Assembly: GCA_964549495.1 (NCBI GenBank)
Contig: CAZJWJ010000062.1
Span: 1-30,469, forward strand
Reading direction: 5' to 3'
Source: JACKBJ01 sp964549495
GTDB lineage: Bacteria > Chloroflexota > Anaerolineae > Epilineales > Epilineaceae
Length of the DNA: 30,469 nucleotides
The notes under the pieces were generated by a model that made no database searches, was not told where the DNA came from, and was given only the letters and a program-made list of their open reading frames with translations. A program made the translations under genes and the position numbers. Numbering within the stretch: position 1 is the first letter of the stretch; each line of letters starts with the position of its first letter. Shown piece after piece: positions 1 through 8,456 of this stretch.

Positions 1-177
1 GGATGGTGGGGCACCAACAAGGACCTAGGGTGGCACGGGACGTCGACTGCGACAAGCACAGCCGACAAGCCACGCCGTATGCGATCGGATCCACCAGGCC
101 GGAGGTGCTACAATCTCGCCTGCGTGTCGCGATTGGGGCCGGGTGACGAAAGGGACGCTCGAGTGGGAGGGAACGGG

Positions 178-576
178 ATGGACTGGAAGACGATCTTGAT
201 GCTGAGCCTGGGCGGTGCCGTGATGGGGCTCTTGGCCAGCTTCGTCGGCTTCAGGGCGCAGTACGAGTTCATCTTATGGATCCTGATCTTCGCCGGCTGG
301 CTGTGGTACCTGGTCACGCGCGACGTGGCCAGGCCGGTTCTAGTGGCCACCATCGCCGGCCTTCTGGCCGGCCTCTGGGCCGGTTCCCTGGAGACCCTGT
401 TCCTGGATGCCTACACCGCCAGCAACCCCTGGTACGCGGCCGAGATGCCGGCCACGACGGCCGAAGCCGCGCAGGGTCTGATCCCCTTCGGCTCGGTCGT
501 CGGCCTGGTCTTCGGTGCCGGCACCGGCCTGCTGGCCGCCTTCCTGCAAGGCAAGAAGCAGTCCAATGTCGCGTAA
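178..576 (+). CDS. small polytopic membrane protein, unknown function
   Basis: A 132-residue hydrophobic protein I do not recognise. The ATG at 178 is chosen because a GGGAGG-like ribosome site lies about 7 bases upstream; the longer frame from 79 adds only an Arg-rich non-membrane stretch. About four hydrophobic segments are visible: residues ~5-22 (LMLSLGGAVMGLLASF), ~27-45 (EFILWILIFAGWLWYL), ~50-68 and a C-terminal Gly/Ala/Leu-rich one before a QGKKQSNVA tail. Between the third and fourth lies a polar loop (DAYTASNPWYAAEMP). Its end overlaps the next gene by 11 bases, so the two are probably translationally coupled, and the partner is a membrane-anchored protease-like protein. An accessory or membrane-anchor role for that partner is a guess from position only. 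Confidence 0.75.
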   Translation: MDWKTILMLSLGGAVMGLLASFVGFRAQYEFILWILIFAGWLWYLVTRDVARPVLVATIAGLLAGLWAGSLETLFLDAYTASNPWYAAEMPATTAEAAQGLIPFGSVVGLVFGAGTGLLAAFLQGKKQSNVA

Positions 577-1489
577 GCGCGGCAGGAAGCCACCGGCCCG
601 CCGCGGGACCCCGCCGGCACTGCTCCTGCTTGCGCTGGCGCTCGTCGGCGGCGCCCTCGCGCTGGGCGTGGTCCTCTCTCGCAGCGGGCCGGCAGCCGAG
701 CCGGAGGTCGAGGGGGAGCCCGAGACCGTCGAGGCCGGCCCCTCGGCCATCATCGTCGACCAGCTCAGCCTGACCGAACCCAATCCGGACTTCGCCGAGC
801 AAGCCACCGAGCTGCTCGAGGAGGCGGGTTATCGGGTGGACTACCGCGCGGGCGATGCCGTCACGGTCGACCTCTACCGCCGCCTGCCGGCCCTGGGCCA
901 CGAGATCATCATCCTGCGCAGCCACTCGGCGCGCATGGAGGACGAAACCGGCCAGACCGACGACGTGGCCCTCTTCACCGGTGAGATGATCGACCTGGAG
1001 CGCTATGGTCTGGTCGGCGTGCCGGATCCCATCGCCACCGCGGCCGCCGAAGCCTTGGCGCATGGACCGGACGGGGCCGGGTCGGATCGGCCGCTCTACT
1101 CGCCGTCGCTGGTCGCCGACCTGATCCCGGTCTTCTACGACCCCGACTCCGGCGAGCTGCCCTTCTTCGGCATTCGGCCCGCCTTCTTCTACAAGCAGCT
1201 GGCGGGTGACTTCGAGGCGCGGCCGCTGGTGATCATGATGGGCTGCGACGGCCTGCGTTCGGAGACCCTAGCCCGGGCCTTCACCGATCGCGGCGCGCGG
1301 GCCTTCGTCTCCTGGTCCGAGCCCATCAGCGCGCCCCACACCGATCGGGCCACGCGGCGCCTGCTCGAACGGCTCCTGGACGAGGGCGAGGACCTACCCG
1401 ATGCCGTGCGGGCCACCCGCGCCGAGATCGGACCCGACCCGACCTACGGTGGTGAGCTGAGCTACTTCGAACCGGGCGCAACCCGCTGA
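566..1489 (+). CDS. membrane-anchored clan-CD (caspase/CHAT/C25-like) putative cysteine peptidase
   Basis: A 307-residue protein: a basic N-terminus (MSRKRGRKPPARR), one transmembrane helix (~17-37), a Glu/Pro-rich linker, then a domain outside the membrane. The domain has the clan-CD dyad layout: a hydrophobic strand followed by His (EIIILRSHSA, H120), then about 100 residues later a hydrophobic strand ending in Gly-Cys-Asp (LVIMMGCDGL, C227). After the Cys comes the typical LARAF..GARAFVSWSEPI stretch and an amphipathic helix with AVRATR, as in CHAT and C25-type folds. Seen: both motifs, their order and spacing. Inferred: protease activity and the extracytoplasmic location. The ATG at 566 sits inside the upstream gene's end and removes an implausible N-terminal extension. 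It could instead be an inactive member of the fold. Confidence 0.65.
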   Translation: MSRKRGRKPPARRGTPPALLLLALALVGGALALGVVLSRSGPAAEPEVEGEPETVEAGPSAIIVDQLSLTEPNPDFAEQATELLEEAGYRVDYRAGDAVTVDLYRRLPALGHEIIILRSHSARMEDETGQTDDVALFTGEMIDLERYGLVGVPDPIATAAAEALAHGPDGAGSDRPLYSPSLVADLIPVFYDPDSGELPFFGIRPAFFYKQLAGDFEARPLVIMMGCDGLRSETLARAFTDRGARAFVSWSEPISAPHTDRATRRLLERLLDEGEDLPDAVRATRAEIGPDPTYGGELSYFEPGATR

Positions 1490-1553
1490 GGCGCCCGGTG
1501 TTCTAGCCGGCGGACCACGTCGGGTCCCTTCGTCCTTGCATGGAGGAGTCATC

Positions 1554-1724
1554 GTGCAACTGAGCGCCCCCACCAACCTGGCCTTTTACCTGGCGCTGCT
1601 GCTGTTCGTGCTGGGCCTGCTGGCTGCCTTCGAGATCGTCGCCGCCTTGGCGACCTACGCCACCTGGCTGCTCATCGGCAGCTTCGTCGTCTTGGCGCTC
1701 GGCAACCTGCTCAAGGGCTTCTGA
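1554..1724 (+). CDS. 56-residue two-helix membrane protein
   Basis: Very short gene starting at GTG 1554, chosen over an in-frame ATG at 1536 because a perfect GGAGGAG ribosome site (1542-1548) lies 5 bases before the GTG and downstream of the ATG. The product is almost entirely hydrophobic: helix 1 about residues 6-28 (NLAFYLALLLFVLGLLAAFE), helix 2 about residues 32-50 (YATWLLIGSFVVLALGNLL), with a short GF tail. No family recognised. It lies 64 bases behind the caspase-like gene, on the same strand, and is followed directly by a strong terminator, so it is probably the last gene of that transcription unit. Confidence 0.65.
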   Translation: MQLSAPTNLAFYLALLLFVLGLLAAFEIVAALATYATWLLIGSFVVLALGNLLKGF

Positions 1725-1743
1725 GCGCGGGTCGAGCCGCAGA

Positions 1744-1786
1744 AAGGAAATCGAGGCCGGCCCGCATCGGGCCGGCCTCGTTCCTT
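1744..1786. terminator. strong bidirectional terminator hairpin
   Basis: A perfect 13-bp stem (1752-1764 with 1768-1780) closes a CAT loop. Beyond it AAGGAA (1744-1749) can pair with TTCCTT (1781-1786), giving A-rich and T-rich flanks on both strands. It sits between convergent genes ending at 1724 (+) and 1861 (-), so it likely serves both. Confidence 0.75.
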
Positions 1787-1860
1787 CTGAATCGACGTCG
1801 GCGGTCACGGCCGACGTCGATGGGTCGCGCGGTTGGGCCTCAACATAGGGTGACGAGCCT

Positions 1861-2376
1861 CTAGAAGGGGTAGCCCTTGGCGCCCTGCAGGCCCTTGACG
1901 GTCGAGATCTCGCCGGTGTGGGCCAGGGTGTTGCCGATCAGGAAGGTGGTCATCACGTCGCCAGCGCGCATCGAGTCCATGCCGAAGCCCGACATGTCCA
2001 GCTCGCGGTCCAGGTCCTCGTCGCTGAGGCCGGCCAAGTACTCCTCGGTCGAAGCGCGCACCGCCTCGATGTAGGGCTTCAGCGCCGATGGCCCGCCCTC
2101 GAGCTCGACCTCGGCATCCTGCTGCAGCTGCATGACGTTGGGTAGGCCCAGCTTCTGCTCCCAGCCCCCCTCGTCCCAGACCGAGTTTCGGCCGCGCAGC
2201 AGCTGGTTGATGCCCCAGTCCTCGGCTTGCACCGCGTGGGCCGCCAAGGCGCCGATGGGGTGCGCCAGGCCGGCCGGCCGGTAGCGCGCCTGTTCCTCGG
2301 TCACATCGGCCAGCGTGCCATCGAACCAACCGTAGGCCGCGCGGAACGCGCTGCGGATCGCATCGACTCCATTCAT
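1861..2376 (-). CDS. DinB-family protein (four-helix metal-binding fold)
   Basis: A 171-residue protein of the DinB/DUF664 superfamily, four-helix bundles that often bind a divalent metal and include thiol-dependent S-transferases. Seen: N-terminal helix with FRAAYGWFDGTL, the second-helix His in GALAAHAVQAEDWG (H47), and a late TFLIGNTLAHTGEIS helix supplying another His. The start is set by AAGGAGG about 8 bases upstream on the minus strand. The specific substrate cannot be told. It converges on the gene at 1554-1724 across a terminator and is divergent from the gene starting at 2671. A second, unrelated-looking DinB protein is encoded at 21140. Confidence 0.85.
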   Translation of the reverse strand: MNGVDAIRSAFRAAYGWFDGTLADVTEEQARYRPAGLAHPIGALAAHAVQAEDWGINQLLRGRNSVWDEGGWEQKLGLPNVMQLQQDAEVELEGGPSALKPYIEAVRASTEEYLAGLSDEDLDRELDMSGFGMDSMRAGDVMTTFLIGNTLAHTGEISTVKGLQGAKGYPF

Positions 2377-2670
2377 CGTCCTTCCCTCCTTGGGTCTCGA
2401 GCGCGGGGCTCGCGGATGCTTCCATTGTATGTGGCTGGACCCGCGGGCTGCAATCGGCACCCGGGCTCGGCGATGGGGGGATCCACCCATGCATGCAGGC
2501 CATTCCCGCGGGGGATTGACCCGATTGAACTCCCGACCGCGAGCGGCGAGAATGGGCTGTCTCGGCCTGCCATCGGTCGCCTGGCTTCCCATTGGGGCGG
2601 GCGCCGCGGTCCGAGCGCCAAACAGATCTCCCGGCTGGCATGCACGCCGGCCCGACCCCAGGAGCCCGAC

Positions 2671-3240
2671 GTGACCGTCTCCACCCTGAGCCAAACCGGC
2701 CGCTGGCCCCAATTCCGCGAGCGTCTCAACGGCCGCTGGCACGAGCCGGCCCTGTACATCTACCTGGCGATCGTGCTGGCGCATTGGGCCGAGCACATCG
2801 TGCAGGGCATCCAGATCTTCGCCCTCGGCATGGCCCGCCCCGACTCGCGCGGCGTCCTGGGCCAGTTCTGGCCCTGGCTGGTCAAGTCCGAGGCCTTGCA
2901 CTACGGCTACGCCATCGTGATGCTCGTCGGCCTGTGGGTCCTGCGCAGCGGCTTCACCGGCCGCTCGCGCTTCTGGTGGATGATGGCCTTCTGGTTCCAG
3001 TTCTGGCACCACATCGAGCACGGCATCCTGCAGCTGCAAGCGCTCTTCGACTTCACCCTCTTCGGCAGCCCGGTGCCCATCAGCATCGTGCAGCTCTGGA
3101 TCCCGCGCGTCGAGCTGCACATGTTCTACAACACCATCGTCTTCATCCCAATGGTCATCGCCATGTACCTACACCGCTACGACGAGCCCGAGCACGGCGC
3201 CGAGGGGCCGCGGTGTAGCTGCGCCAGGCCCCGGGCATAG
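2671..3240 (+). CDS. histidine-rich polytopic membrane protein, unknown
   Basis: A 189-residue membrane protein. The start is GTG 2671 with AGGAG at 2660-2664; the frame stays open back to 2227 only as an antisense shadow of the DinB gene. About four membrane segments carry conserved-looking histidines: LAHWAEHIVQG in helix 1, LHYGYAIVM in helix 2, FQFWHHIEHG in helix 3 and ELHMFYNTIVFIP in helix 4, with a polar, Cys-containing tail (RCSCARPRA). Such intramembrane His pairs are typical of heme, copper or di-iron membrane proteins, but I cannot name the family. It is followed after 5 bases by a secreted protein and then by a two-component pair, which suggests one operon and possibly a sensed redox or metal function (inference). 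Confidence 0.7.
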   Translation: MTVSTLSQTGRWPQFRERLNGRWHEPALYIYLAIVLAHWAEHIVQGIQIFALGMARPDSRGVLGQFWPWLVKSEALHYGYAIVMLVGLWVLRSGFTGRSRFWWMMAFWFQFWHHIEHGILQLQALFDFTLFGSPVPISIVQLWIPRVELHMFYNTIVFIPMVIAMYLHRYDEPEHGAEGPRCSCARPRA

Positions 3241-3245
3241 CGGTC

Positions 3246-3794
3246 TTGCGCCTGCCATCGATCCGATCCGTCTCGCTCGGCCTCGCGGTCGGCCTGATCC
3301 TCCTGCTGCTCTCCGGATCCATCGGCAGGCGGGCCGGCGCGCACGAGGGCCAGCCCTATCCCATCCTGCGCCAGGTCGAGGCCGGTCCCTACCGCATCGA
3401 CCTATGGGCCGACCCGGACTACGGCGAGGGCGAATTCTGGGTCGTGGCCCAGGGCTCGCCCGATCCGGCCGCGCTCGAGGTGCGCCTGAGCGCCGAGCCG
3501 GAGCGAGGACGGCGCGAGCCCCTGGTGGGCCTGGCCAACTGGCAGCCCACCCGCAACCGACCCGAGTCGCCCCGCTACGTGGCCCTCCTGCCCCTGGATC
3601 GGGATGGTTGGTGGCAAATGCAGATCGACATCGACGGGCCGCCCGGCCACGGCCAAGCCGAGGCCCGCTTCGAGGTGATCTCGCTCGGGCCCACGCGACG
3701 CGAGGCGCTGAGCTACCTGATCCCCTTTGCGCTGATCTTGCTCTTGGCCGTCGGGCATCAGATCCGGAGACGTCTGGACTTCGGCCGAGCTTGA
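3246..3794 (+). CDS. secreted, C-terminally anchored Ig-like/FixH-like domain protein
   Basis: A 182-residue protein: signal peptide (~8-32, LGLAVGLILLLLSGSIG, possible cleavage near RAGA-HEG), a beta-rich extracytoplasmic domain (GPYRIDLWADPDYGEGEFWV, DGWWQMQIDIDG) and a C-terminal helix (~156-173, SYLIPFALILLLAVGH) followed by basic residues, so most of it lies outside the cell. The domain resembles small copper- or oxidase-related beta-sandwich proteins (FixH, YtkA, CopC), but the match is by eye only. The only plausible initiator is TTG 3246, just behind the upstream stop, with no clear ribosome site, which suggests translational coupling. A role together with the His-rich membrane protein before it is inferred from order. 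Confidence 0.6.
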   Translation: MRLPSIRSVSLGLAVGLILLLLSGSIGRRAGAHEGQPYPILRQVEAGPYRIDLWADPDYGEGEFWVVAQGSPDPAALEVRLSAEPERGRREPLVGLANWQPTRNRPESPRYVALLPLDRDGWWQMQIDIDGPPGHGQAEARFEVISLGPTRREALSYLIPFALILLLAVGHQIRRRLDFGRA

Positions 3795-3859
3795 CCGGCC
3801 TTCCGGCGGAACCTAGAGTCCTCCGTGAGATCGCTTGCTTGCCTGCGGAGGCTACCCTC

Positions 3860-4915
3860 GTGACGACGATGCAACCCTCCGACGTCGAGCCCGGGGCCGG
3901 TGCTCCCCTGCATCCACGCTCAGCCGAACCGGCCCTATTGGCGCGCTTGGCGTCCTTTCCCGAGCAGAACCCGAACCTGGTCATCGAGATCGACAGCCAC
4001 AACCGGGTGTCCTATCTCAATCCGGTGGCGCGAGAATGCTTCGGCGAGCTGGCGGACTTGGGCTTGGCGCACCCGCTCTTGGCCGGCCTGGAACGGGCCG
4101 CGGCGCGCATCGACGCCAGCCCCGAGGGCTTCCTGGCCCGCGAGGTCGACCTGGGCGATCGGGTCTTCGAGCAGAAGATCTGCCGCATCGCCCCGGAGGC
4201 CGGTAGCGGGCTGCGGGTCTTCGCCAGCGACGTGACCGAGCTGCGCCGGGCCCACGAGGACGTGCGCAGCCTGGCCCAGCGCGTGGTCGAGGCCCAGGAG
4301 GTCGAGCGCCTGCGCATCTCCCGCGAGCTGCACGACGATGCCGGGCAGTCGCTGACCGCGCTGCGCATCGGACTGCGCCTGCTGTCCGACGAGCTTCCGT
4401 CGAAGCCCGAGGACCTGCGCGCCGAACTGCGCTCCTTGGTCGAATTGGTCGAGGACACCCACGAGCGCATCCGCCACCTGGCGCGCGGCCTGCGCCCGCC
4501 CATGCTCGACACCATCGGCTTGATGGCGGCCTTGCGCAGCGAGAGCCAGTCCTTTGCCGAACGCACCGGTCTGCAGCTGGAGCAAGATCTGCGCACGCAA
4601 CCGATCGATCCGAGCGATGCGGTGGCCACCGCGATCTACCGCATGGTCCAGGAGGGCCTGAGCAACGTGGCCCGGCATGCAGAGGCCAGCCGGGTCCGGG
4701 TGGCCGCGCGTCGGGCCGATGGCCGGCTCGAGGTCGAGGTGGTCGACGACGGCTGTGGTTTCGATCCCGCCTCGCTCGAGCGGGCCGAGGGCATCGGCTT
4801 GCGCGGCCTTCGCGAGCGCTTCCTGATGCTCGGCGCGCATTTCGACATCGACAGCCGGCCGGGTCAGGGCACGCGGCTGTGCTGCGCGGTGGCCATGGAA
4901 GACGCCGCCGCATGA
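3860..4915 (+). CDS. NarL-type sensor histidine kinase (PAS + HisKA_3 + HATPase)
   Basis: A 351-residue cytoplasmic kinase without membrane helices. Residues ~25-125 look like a PAS-type sensor (NLVIEIDSHNRVSYLNPVAR). Then comes a coiled linker (VTELRRAHEDVRSLAQRVVEAQEVE), the HisKA_3 dimerisation helix with the phospho-acceptor in RELHDDAGQSLTALRIG (H158), and the ATPase lobe: N box MVQEGLSNVARHAEASRV, G1 DDGCGFDP and G2 GIGLRGLRERF. Start GTG 3860 is preferred because GGAGG (3847-3851) is 8 bases away; the ATG at 3869 is the alternative. The last codons overlap the response regulator start (ATGA), so the two are translated together. The signal is unknown; a soluble PAS domain points to an internal cue such as redox or a small molecule (inference). 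Confidence 0.92.
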   Translation: MTTMQPSDVEPGAGAPLHPRSAEPALLARLASFPEQNPNLVIEIDSHNRVSYLNPVARECFGELADLGLAHPLLAGLERAAARIDASPEGFLAREVDLGDRVFEQKICRIAPEAGSGLRVFASDVTELRRAHEDVRSLAQRVVEAQEVERLRISRELHDDAGQSLTALRIGLRLLSDELPSKPEDLRAELRSLVELVEDTHERIRHLARGLRPPMLDTIGLMAALRSESQSFAERTGLQLEQDLRTQPIDPSDAVATAIYRMVQEGLSNVARHAEASRVRVAARRADGRLEVEVVDDGCGFDPASLERAEGIGLRGLRERFLMLGAHFDIDSRPGQGTRLCCAVAMEDAAA

Positions 4916-5553
4916 TCCGCGTGGTCGTGGCCGACGATCACCACCTGGTGCGCGAGGGCATCGTCACCTTGCTCGAGCGCAGCGGCGAGATCGAGGTGCT
5001 CGGCCAGGCCGCCAGCGGCCGCGAGGCCCTCGAGCTGGTCGAGCGCCTGGCGCCGGAGGTGCTGGTCTTGGACGTGACCATGCCCGAGTTGAGCGGCATC
5101 GAGGTCCAGCGCCGGCTGGCCGCATCCGGATCGCCGGTGGCCACCGTCATCCTGTCGGTGCACGACGAGCACGCCCTGGTCCAGGAAGTCCTGCAGGCCG
5201 GCGCGCGGGCCTACGTCCGCAAGGACGCCGTGACCGAGGAGCTGCTGCTGGCCATCCGCTCGGCGCGACAGGGGGCCACCTACCTCAGCCCGACCGTCTC
5301 CGAAGTGCTGCGGCAAGGCCCCGAGCCCTCGTCCGGCTCGCAGGAGGCCGGGCTCTCCGAGCGCGAGCTGCAGGTCCTGCGATTGGTCGCCTCCGGCCGC
5401 ACCAGCCGGGCCATCGCCGCCGATCTGGACCTGAGCGTCAAGACGGTCGAGCGCCACCGCTCCAACCTGATGAGCAAGCTGGACGTGGGCAATGTGGTCG
5501 ACCTGCTGCGCGCCGCCATCCGGCTGGGCTTGATCGACATCGAGCAGCTCTGA
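4912..5553 (+). CDS. NarL/FixJ-family response regulator
   Basis: A 213-residue DNA-binding response regulator. The receiver domain (1-~120) has the acidic pair D8-D9, phospho-acceptor D54 in VLVLDVTMPE, and the conserved Lys in AYVRKDA. The C-terminal LuxR-type helix-turn-helix is complete: LSERELQVLRLVASGRTSRA, then DLSVKTVERHRSNLMSKLD. It overlaps the kinase gene by four bases (ATGA), so the kinase at 3860 is its partner. Target promoters cannot be read from sequence; the operon starting at 5718, and its own operon, are the nearest candidates. Confidence 0.95.
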   Translation: MIRVVVADDHHLVREGIVTLLERSGEIEVLGQAASGREALELVERLAPEVLVLDVTMPELSGIEVQRRLAASGSPVATVILSVHDEHALVQEVLQAGARAYVRKDAVTEELLLAIRSARQGATYLSPTVSEVLRQGPEPSSGSQEAGLSERELQVLRLVASGRTSRAIAADLDLSVKTVERHRSNLMSKLDVGNVVDLLRAAIRLGLIDIEQL

Positions 5554-5717
5554 CCCGTCGGGATGCGCGGACTCGATCTTGCGCTTCCTGTTGCGGGCGC
5601 ACTGCCGCTACCCTTTAGGGCCGGCGCGCGGTGGATGGAGCGCGAAGTCGCCTTCGACCGATCGGCCATCCCTTCGACGCGAGCGCGCTTTGCGCAAGGA
5701 ACTTCGGGAGGTCGCCG

Positions 5718-7559
5718 ATGAACCCAACACGCGAGATCGCGGAGCTGCCCGCCTGGCGGCGGCGCCTGCCTCCCTTGATCTTCCTCGGCCTCATGGCCCT
5801 CTTGCTGGTCCTGTCGAGGCAGGCGGGTCGGGAGGCCGATGTCAGCAGCCCGCGCCCGGAGCGGGCGGCGGCCGGCGGGGACATGAGCCAGGGCTTCCTG
5901 CTCGAGGAGGTCTCGGCCGAGGCCGGCATCGACTTCCAGCATGTCGCGCCGCGTTTCGACGCCAAGCTGGAGCACATCATGCCCCAGGTGGCCTCGATGG
6001 GCGCCGGCGTCTCGGTGGCCGACTTCGACCGCGACGGCTGGATCGACATCTACGTCACCAACAGCGGCGAGGGCAGCCTCAACCACCTCTACCGCAACTT
6101 GGGCGATGGCCGTTTCGAAGAGGTGGCCGAGGCCATGGGCGTGGCCGACCTGAACACCGTGGGCAGCGGCGTCTCGATGGCCGCGCTATGGGGCGATTAC
6201 GACAACGATGGCTACCCGGACCTGCTGGTGACCAAGTGGGGCCGGCCCGAGCTCCTGCGCAACCAGGGCGGGACGGGCTTCGAGCGCGTGACCGAGGGCT
6301 CGGGCCTGCCCGAATGGGTCAACGCCACCAGCGCCGTCTGGCTGGACTACGATCGCGACGGCCGGCTGGACATCTTCCTGGGCGGCTACTACGACGAGAC
6401 GGTCGACCTCTGGAACCTGGCCACGACCAAGATGATGCCCGAGAGCTTCGAGTACGCCGAGAACGGCGGGCGCAAGTACCTGCTGCGCAACCTGGGCGAC
6501 GGGCGCTTCGAGGACGTGGCGAGCCAGGTGGGCCTGGTCAGCGACCGCTGGGCGCTGGCCGCCGCGGCGGCCGATCTGCGCGGCACCGGCTGGCCGGATC
6601 TGGTGGTGGCCAACGACTACGGTATCTCGGAGTACTTTCTCAACGAGGGCGGGACCTTTCGCGAGGTCGGCGGCGAGAACGGGGTCGGCAGCCGGCCCAA
6701 GAGCGGCATGAACGTGGCCTTCGGCGACGTCTTCAACGATGCGCGCAGCGCCATCTACATCACGAACATCAGCGAGCCTGGCGTGCTGGTGCAGGGCAAC
6801 AACCTGTGGATGCCGGATCGCGCGCCCGATGGCGGCGAGATGCGCTACCAGAACTTCGCCGGCGCGATGGACGTCGAGCTCGGCGGCTGGAGCTTCGGCG
6901 CCCAGTTCGGCGATCTGGACAACGACGGCTTCCAGGACCTCTTCCTGACCAACGGCTACGTCTCCGACGATCCCGAGGGGGATTACTGGTACGACATGGC
7001 CAAGGTGGCCGGCGGCAACCGGCGCATCATCGAGGACGCCGCCAACTGGCCGGCCATGGACGGCCGCAGCCTCTCGGGCTTCCAGCGCAAGCGGGTCTGG
7101 CAGAACAGCGGCGCCGGCCGCTTCATCGACGTGGCCGCCCAGGTCGGCGTGACCCAAACCCACGACGGCCGGGCGGTGGCCCTGGCCGACTACGACAACG
7201 ACGGCAGCCTGGACGTCCTGGCCGCCCACCAGCGCGGCCCGCTGCTGCTCTACCGCAATCGGGTGGCGCCCGGCCGCAATTGGATCCAGCTGGAGCTCGA
7301 GGGCCGCCAGAGCAACCGCGATGCCTACGGTGCCAGCGTGGTGGTCCACTTCGACGGCATGAGCCAGCGTCAGGAGCTGGTCTCGGCCAGCGGCTTCTGC
7401 GCCCAGAACCAGCACCGCCTGCACTTCGGGCTGGGCGAGGCCGAACGGGTCGATCGGGTCGAGATCCGCTGGCCCTCCGGCCAGGGGCAGGTCCTGGAAG
7501 ATCTGGAGGCCGGCCAGCTGCACCACATCGTCGAGCCCGAGGGAGGGGCCAACTCATGA
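5718..7559 (+). CDS. FG-GAP/VCBS repeat protein with ASPIC/UnbV domain (CRTAC1 family)
   Basis: A 613-residue exported protein with one N-terminal membrane segment (~19-33, LPPLIFLGLMALLLVLS) and a seven-bladed FG-GAP-type propeller. Calcium-loop motifs recur: DFDRDGWIDIYV, DYDNDGYPDLLV, DYDRDGRLDIFL, DLDNDGFQDLFL and DYDNDGSLDVLA. The C-terminal ~110 residues are an ASPIC/UnbV domain (NWIQLELEGRQSNRDAYGAS, HRLHFGLGEAERVDRVEIRW). Start ATG 5718 follows GGGAGG. The gene overlaps the next one (RnfD/UnbU-like) by ATGA. UnbV-like and UnbU-like genes are a known pair, named from enediyne clusters and also common outside them; there is no polyketide synthase here, so an enediyne role is not supported. 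Molecular function unknown. Confidence 0.9.
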   Translation: MNPTREIAELPAWRRRLPPLIFLGLMALLLVLSRQAGREADVSSPRPERAAAGGDMSQGFLLEEVSAEAGIDFQHVAPRFDAKLEHIMPQVASMGAGVSVADFDRDGWIDIYVTNSGEGSLNHLYRNLGDGRFEEVAEAMGVADLNTVGSGVSMAALWGDYDNDGYPDLLVTKWGRPELLRNQGGTGFERVTEGSGLPEWVNATSAVWLDYDRDGRLDIFLGGYYDETVDLWNLATTKMMPESFEYAENGGRKYLLRNLGDGRFEDVASQVGLVSDRWALAAAAADLRGTGWPDLVVANDYGISEYFLNEGGTFREVGGENGVGSRPKSGMNVAFGDVFNDARSAIYITNISEPGVLVQGNNLWMPDRAPDGGEMRYQNFAGAMDVELGGWSFGAQFGDLDNDGFQDLFLTNGYVSDDPEGDYWYDMAKVAGGNRRIIEDAANWPAMDGRSLSGFQRKRVWQNSGAGRFIDVAAQVGVTQTHDGRAVALADYDNDGSLDVLAAHQRGPLLLYRNRVAPGRNWIQLELEGRQSNRDAYGASVVVHFDGMSQRQELVSASGFCAQNQHRLHFGLGEAERVDRVEIRWPSGQGQVLEDLEAGQLHHIVEPEGGANS

Positions 7560-8413
7560 GCCTGCCGCGCCCCAAGCTCGATCCGCGCTTCCTGCCGCCC
7601 ATCCTGATCACGTTGATCCTGGCCGGCGGCCACGCCGCGCTGGGCATCCTCGAGAGCCCCTGGCATACCGGCCTGGCCATCCTGACCGCCATCGCCTTCG
7701 AGATGGCGCTCTCCCGGCTGGTCCTGGGCAAGTGGCCCCATCTGGCCAGCGCCTACATCACCGGCATCAGCGTCGGCATCCTCATCCGCTCGCCCTACTT
7801 CTGGCCCTACGCGCTGTGCAGCGCGCTCTCGATCACCTCCAAGTACGCCATCCGCTACCGCGGGCACCTCTTCAACCCCTCCAACTTGGGCGTGGTGATG
7901 ATGCTGCTGCTCGCACCTGGCGCGGTAGCCAGCCTGAGCTTCCAATGGGGCAACGAGCTGGCCCTGATGCTGCCCATCTGGACCGTCGGCCTCCTCGTGC
8001 TATACCGCCTGAAGCGCCTGCACGTCACCTTGACCTACGTGGCGGCCTTTGTTGCCTTTGCCTACCTGCGCAGCCTGAGCACCGGCGACCCCTTCCTGGC
8101 CGAGGTCTCGCCGATCACGGGCCCGATGTACCAACTCTTCGCCCTCTTCATGGTCACCGATCCGCGCACCACGGTCTCGACGCGGCGCGGGCGCATGGGC
8201 GTGGTGGTCCTGGTGGCCCTGGCCGAGCACATCCTGCGCCTGGTCCAGAACCTGCACGCACCCTACATCGCGCTCTTCTTGGTCGGCCCCTCGGCCCTGC
8301 TCTTCGAGCGCGCCCGCAAGCCGGCCCAGCCCGAGTCGAGCCGGGTCCCCAGCCGGCCCCATGCGCCGGCCGAGCCCCAGCCCGACGCGACGATGGCGCC
8401 CAGCGAGGGCTGA
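7556..8413 (+). CDS. RnfD/NqrB-like membrane protein (UnbU / enediyne E5-like)
   Basis: A 285-residue polytopic membrane protein. It has about eight hydrophobic helices and the layout of RnfD/NqrB relatives: a conserved RYRGHLFNPSNLGVVMMLLL segment, and the late MVTDPRTTVSTRRGRMG motif typical of the UnbU/E5 branch, followed by a Pro-rich soluble tail (PAQPESSRVPSRPHAPAEPQ). In true NqrB/RnfD a Thr of an S/D-G-A-T motif carries FMN; the Thr-containing DPRTT segment here is not that motif, so flavin attachment is uncertain. No other rnf/nqr genes are present. It starts by ATGA overlap with the ASPIC/UnbV gene, so the two are translated together and probably act together at the membrane (inference). 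Confidence 0.85.
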   Translation: MSLPRPKLDPRFLPPILITLILAGGHAALGILESPWHTGLAILTAIAFEMALSRLVLGKWPHLASAYITGISVGILIRSPYFWPYALCSALSITSKYAIRYRGHLFNPSNLGVVMMLLLAPGAVASLSFQWGNELALMLPIWTVGLLVLYRLKRLHVTLTYVAAFVAFAYLRSLSTGDPFLAEVSPITGPMYQLFALFMVTDPRTTVSTRRGRMGVVVLVALAEHILRLVQNLHAPYIALFLVGPSALLFERARKPAQPESSRVPSRPHAPAEPQPDATMAPSEG

Positions 8414-8456
8414 GGACTCCACGGTCAACCGCCGAAGGCAGCCCGCCAGGACGACG

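Noticed and set aside
5579..8413. A 944-codon open frame suggesting a fusion with the RnfD-like protein
   Set aside because: Its first two thirds are an off-frame reading of the ASPIC/UnbV gene; the RnfD-like gene begins at the ATGA overlap at 7556.
5718..8413. Enediyne biosynthetic cluster
   Set aside because: UnbV/UnbU-like genes are present but no enediyne polyketide synthase or tailoring genes are in the window.
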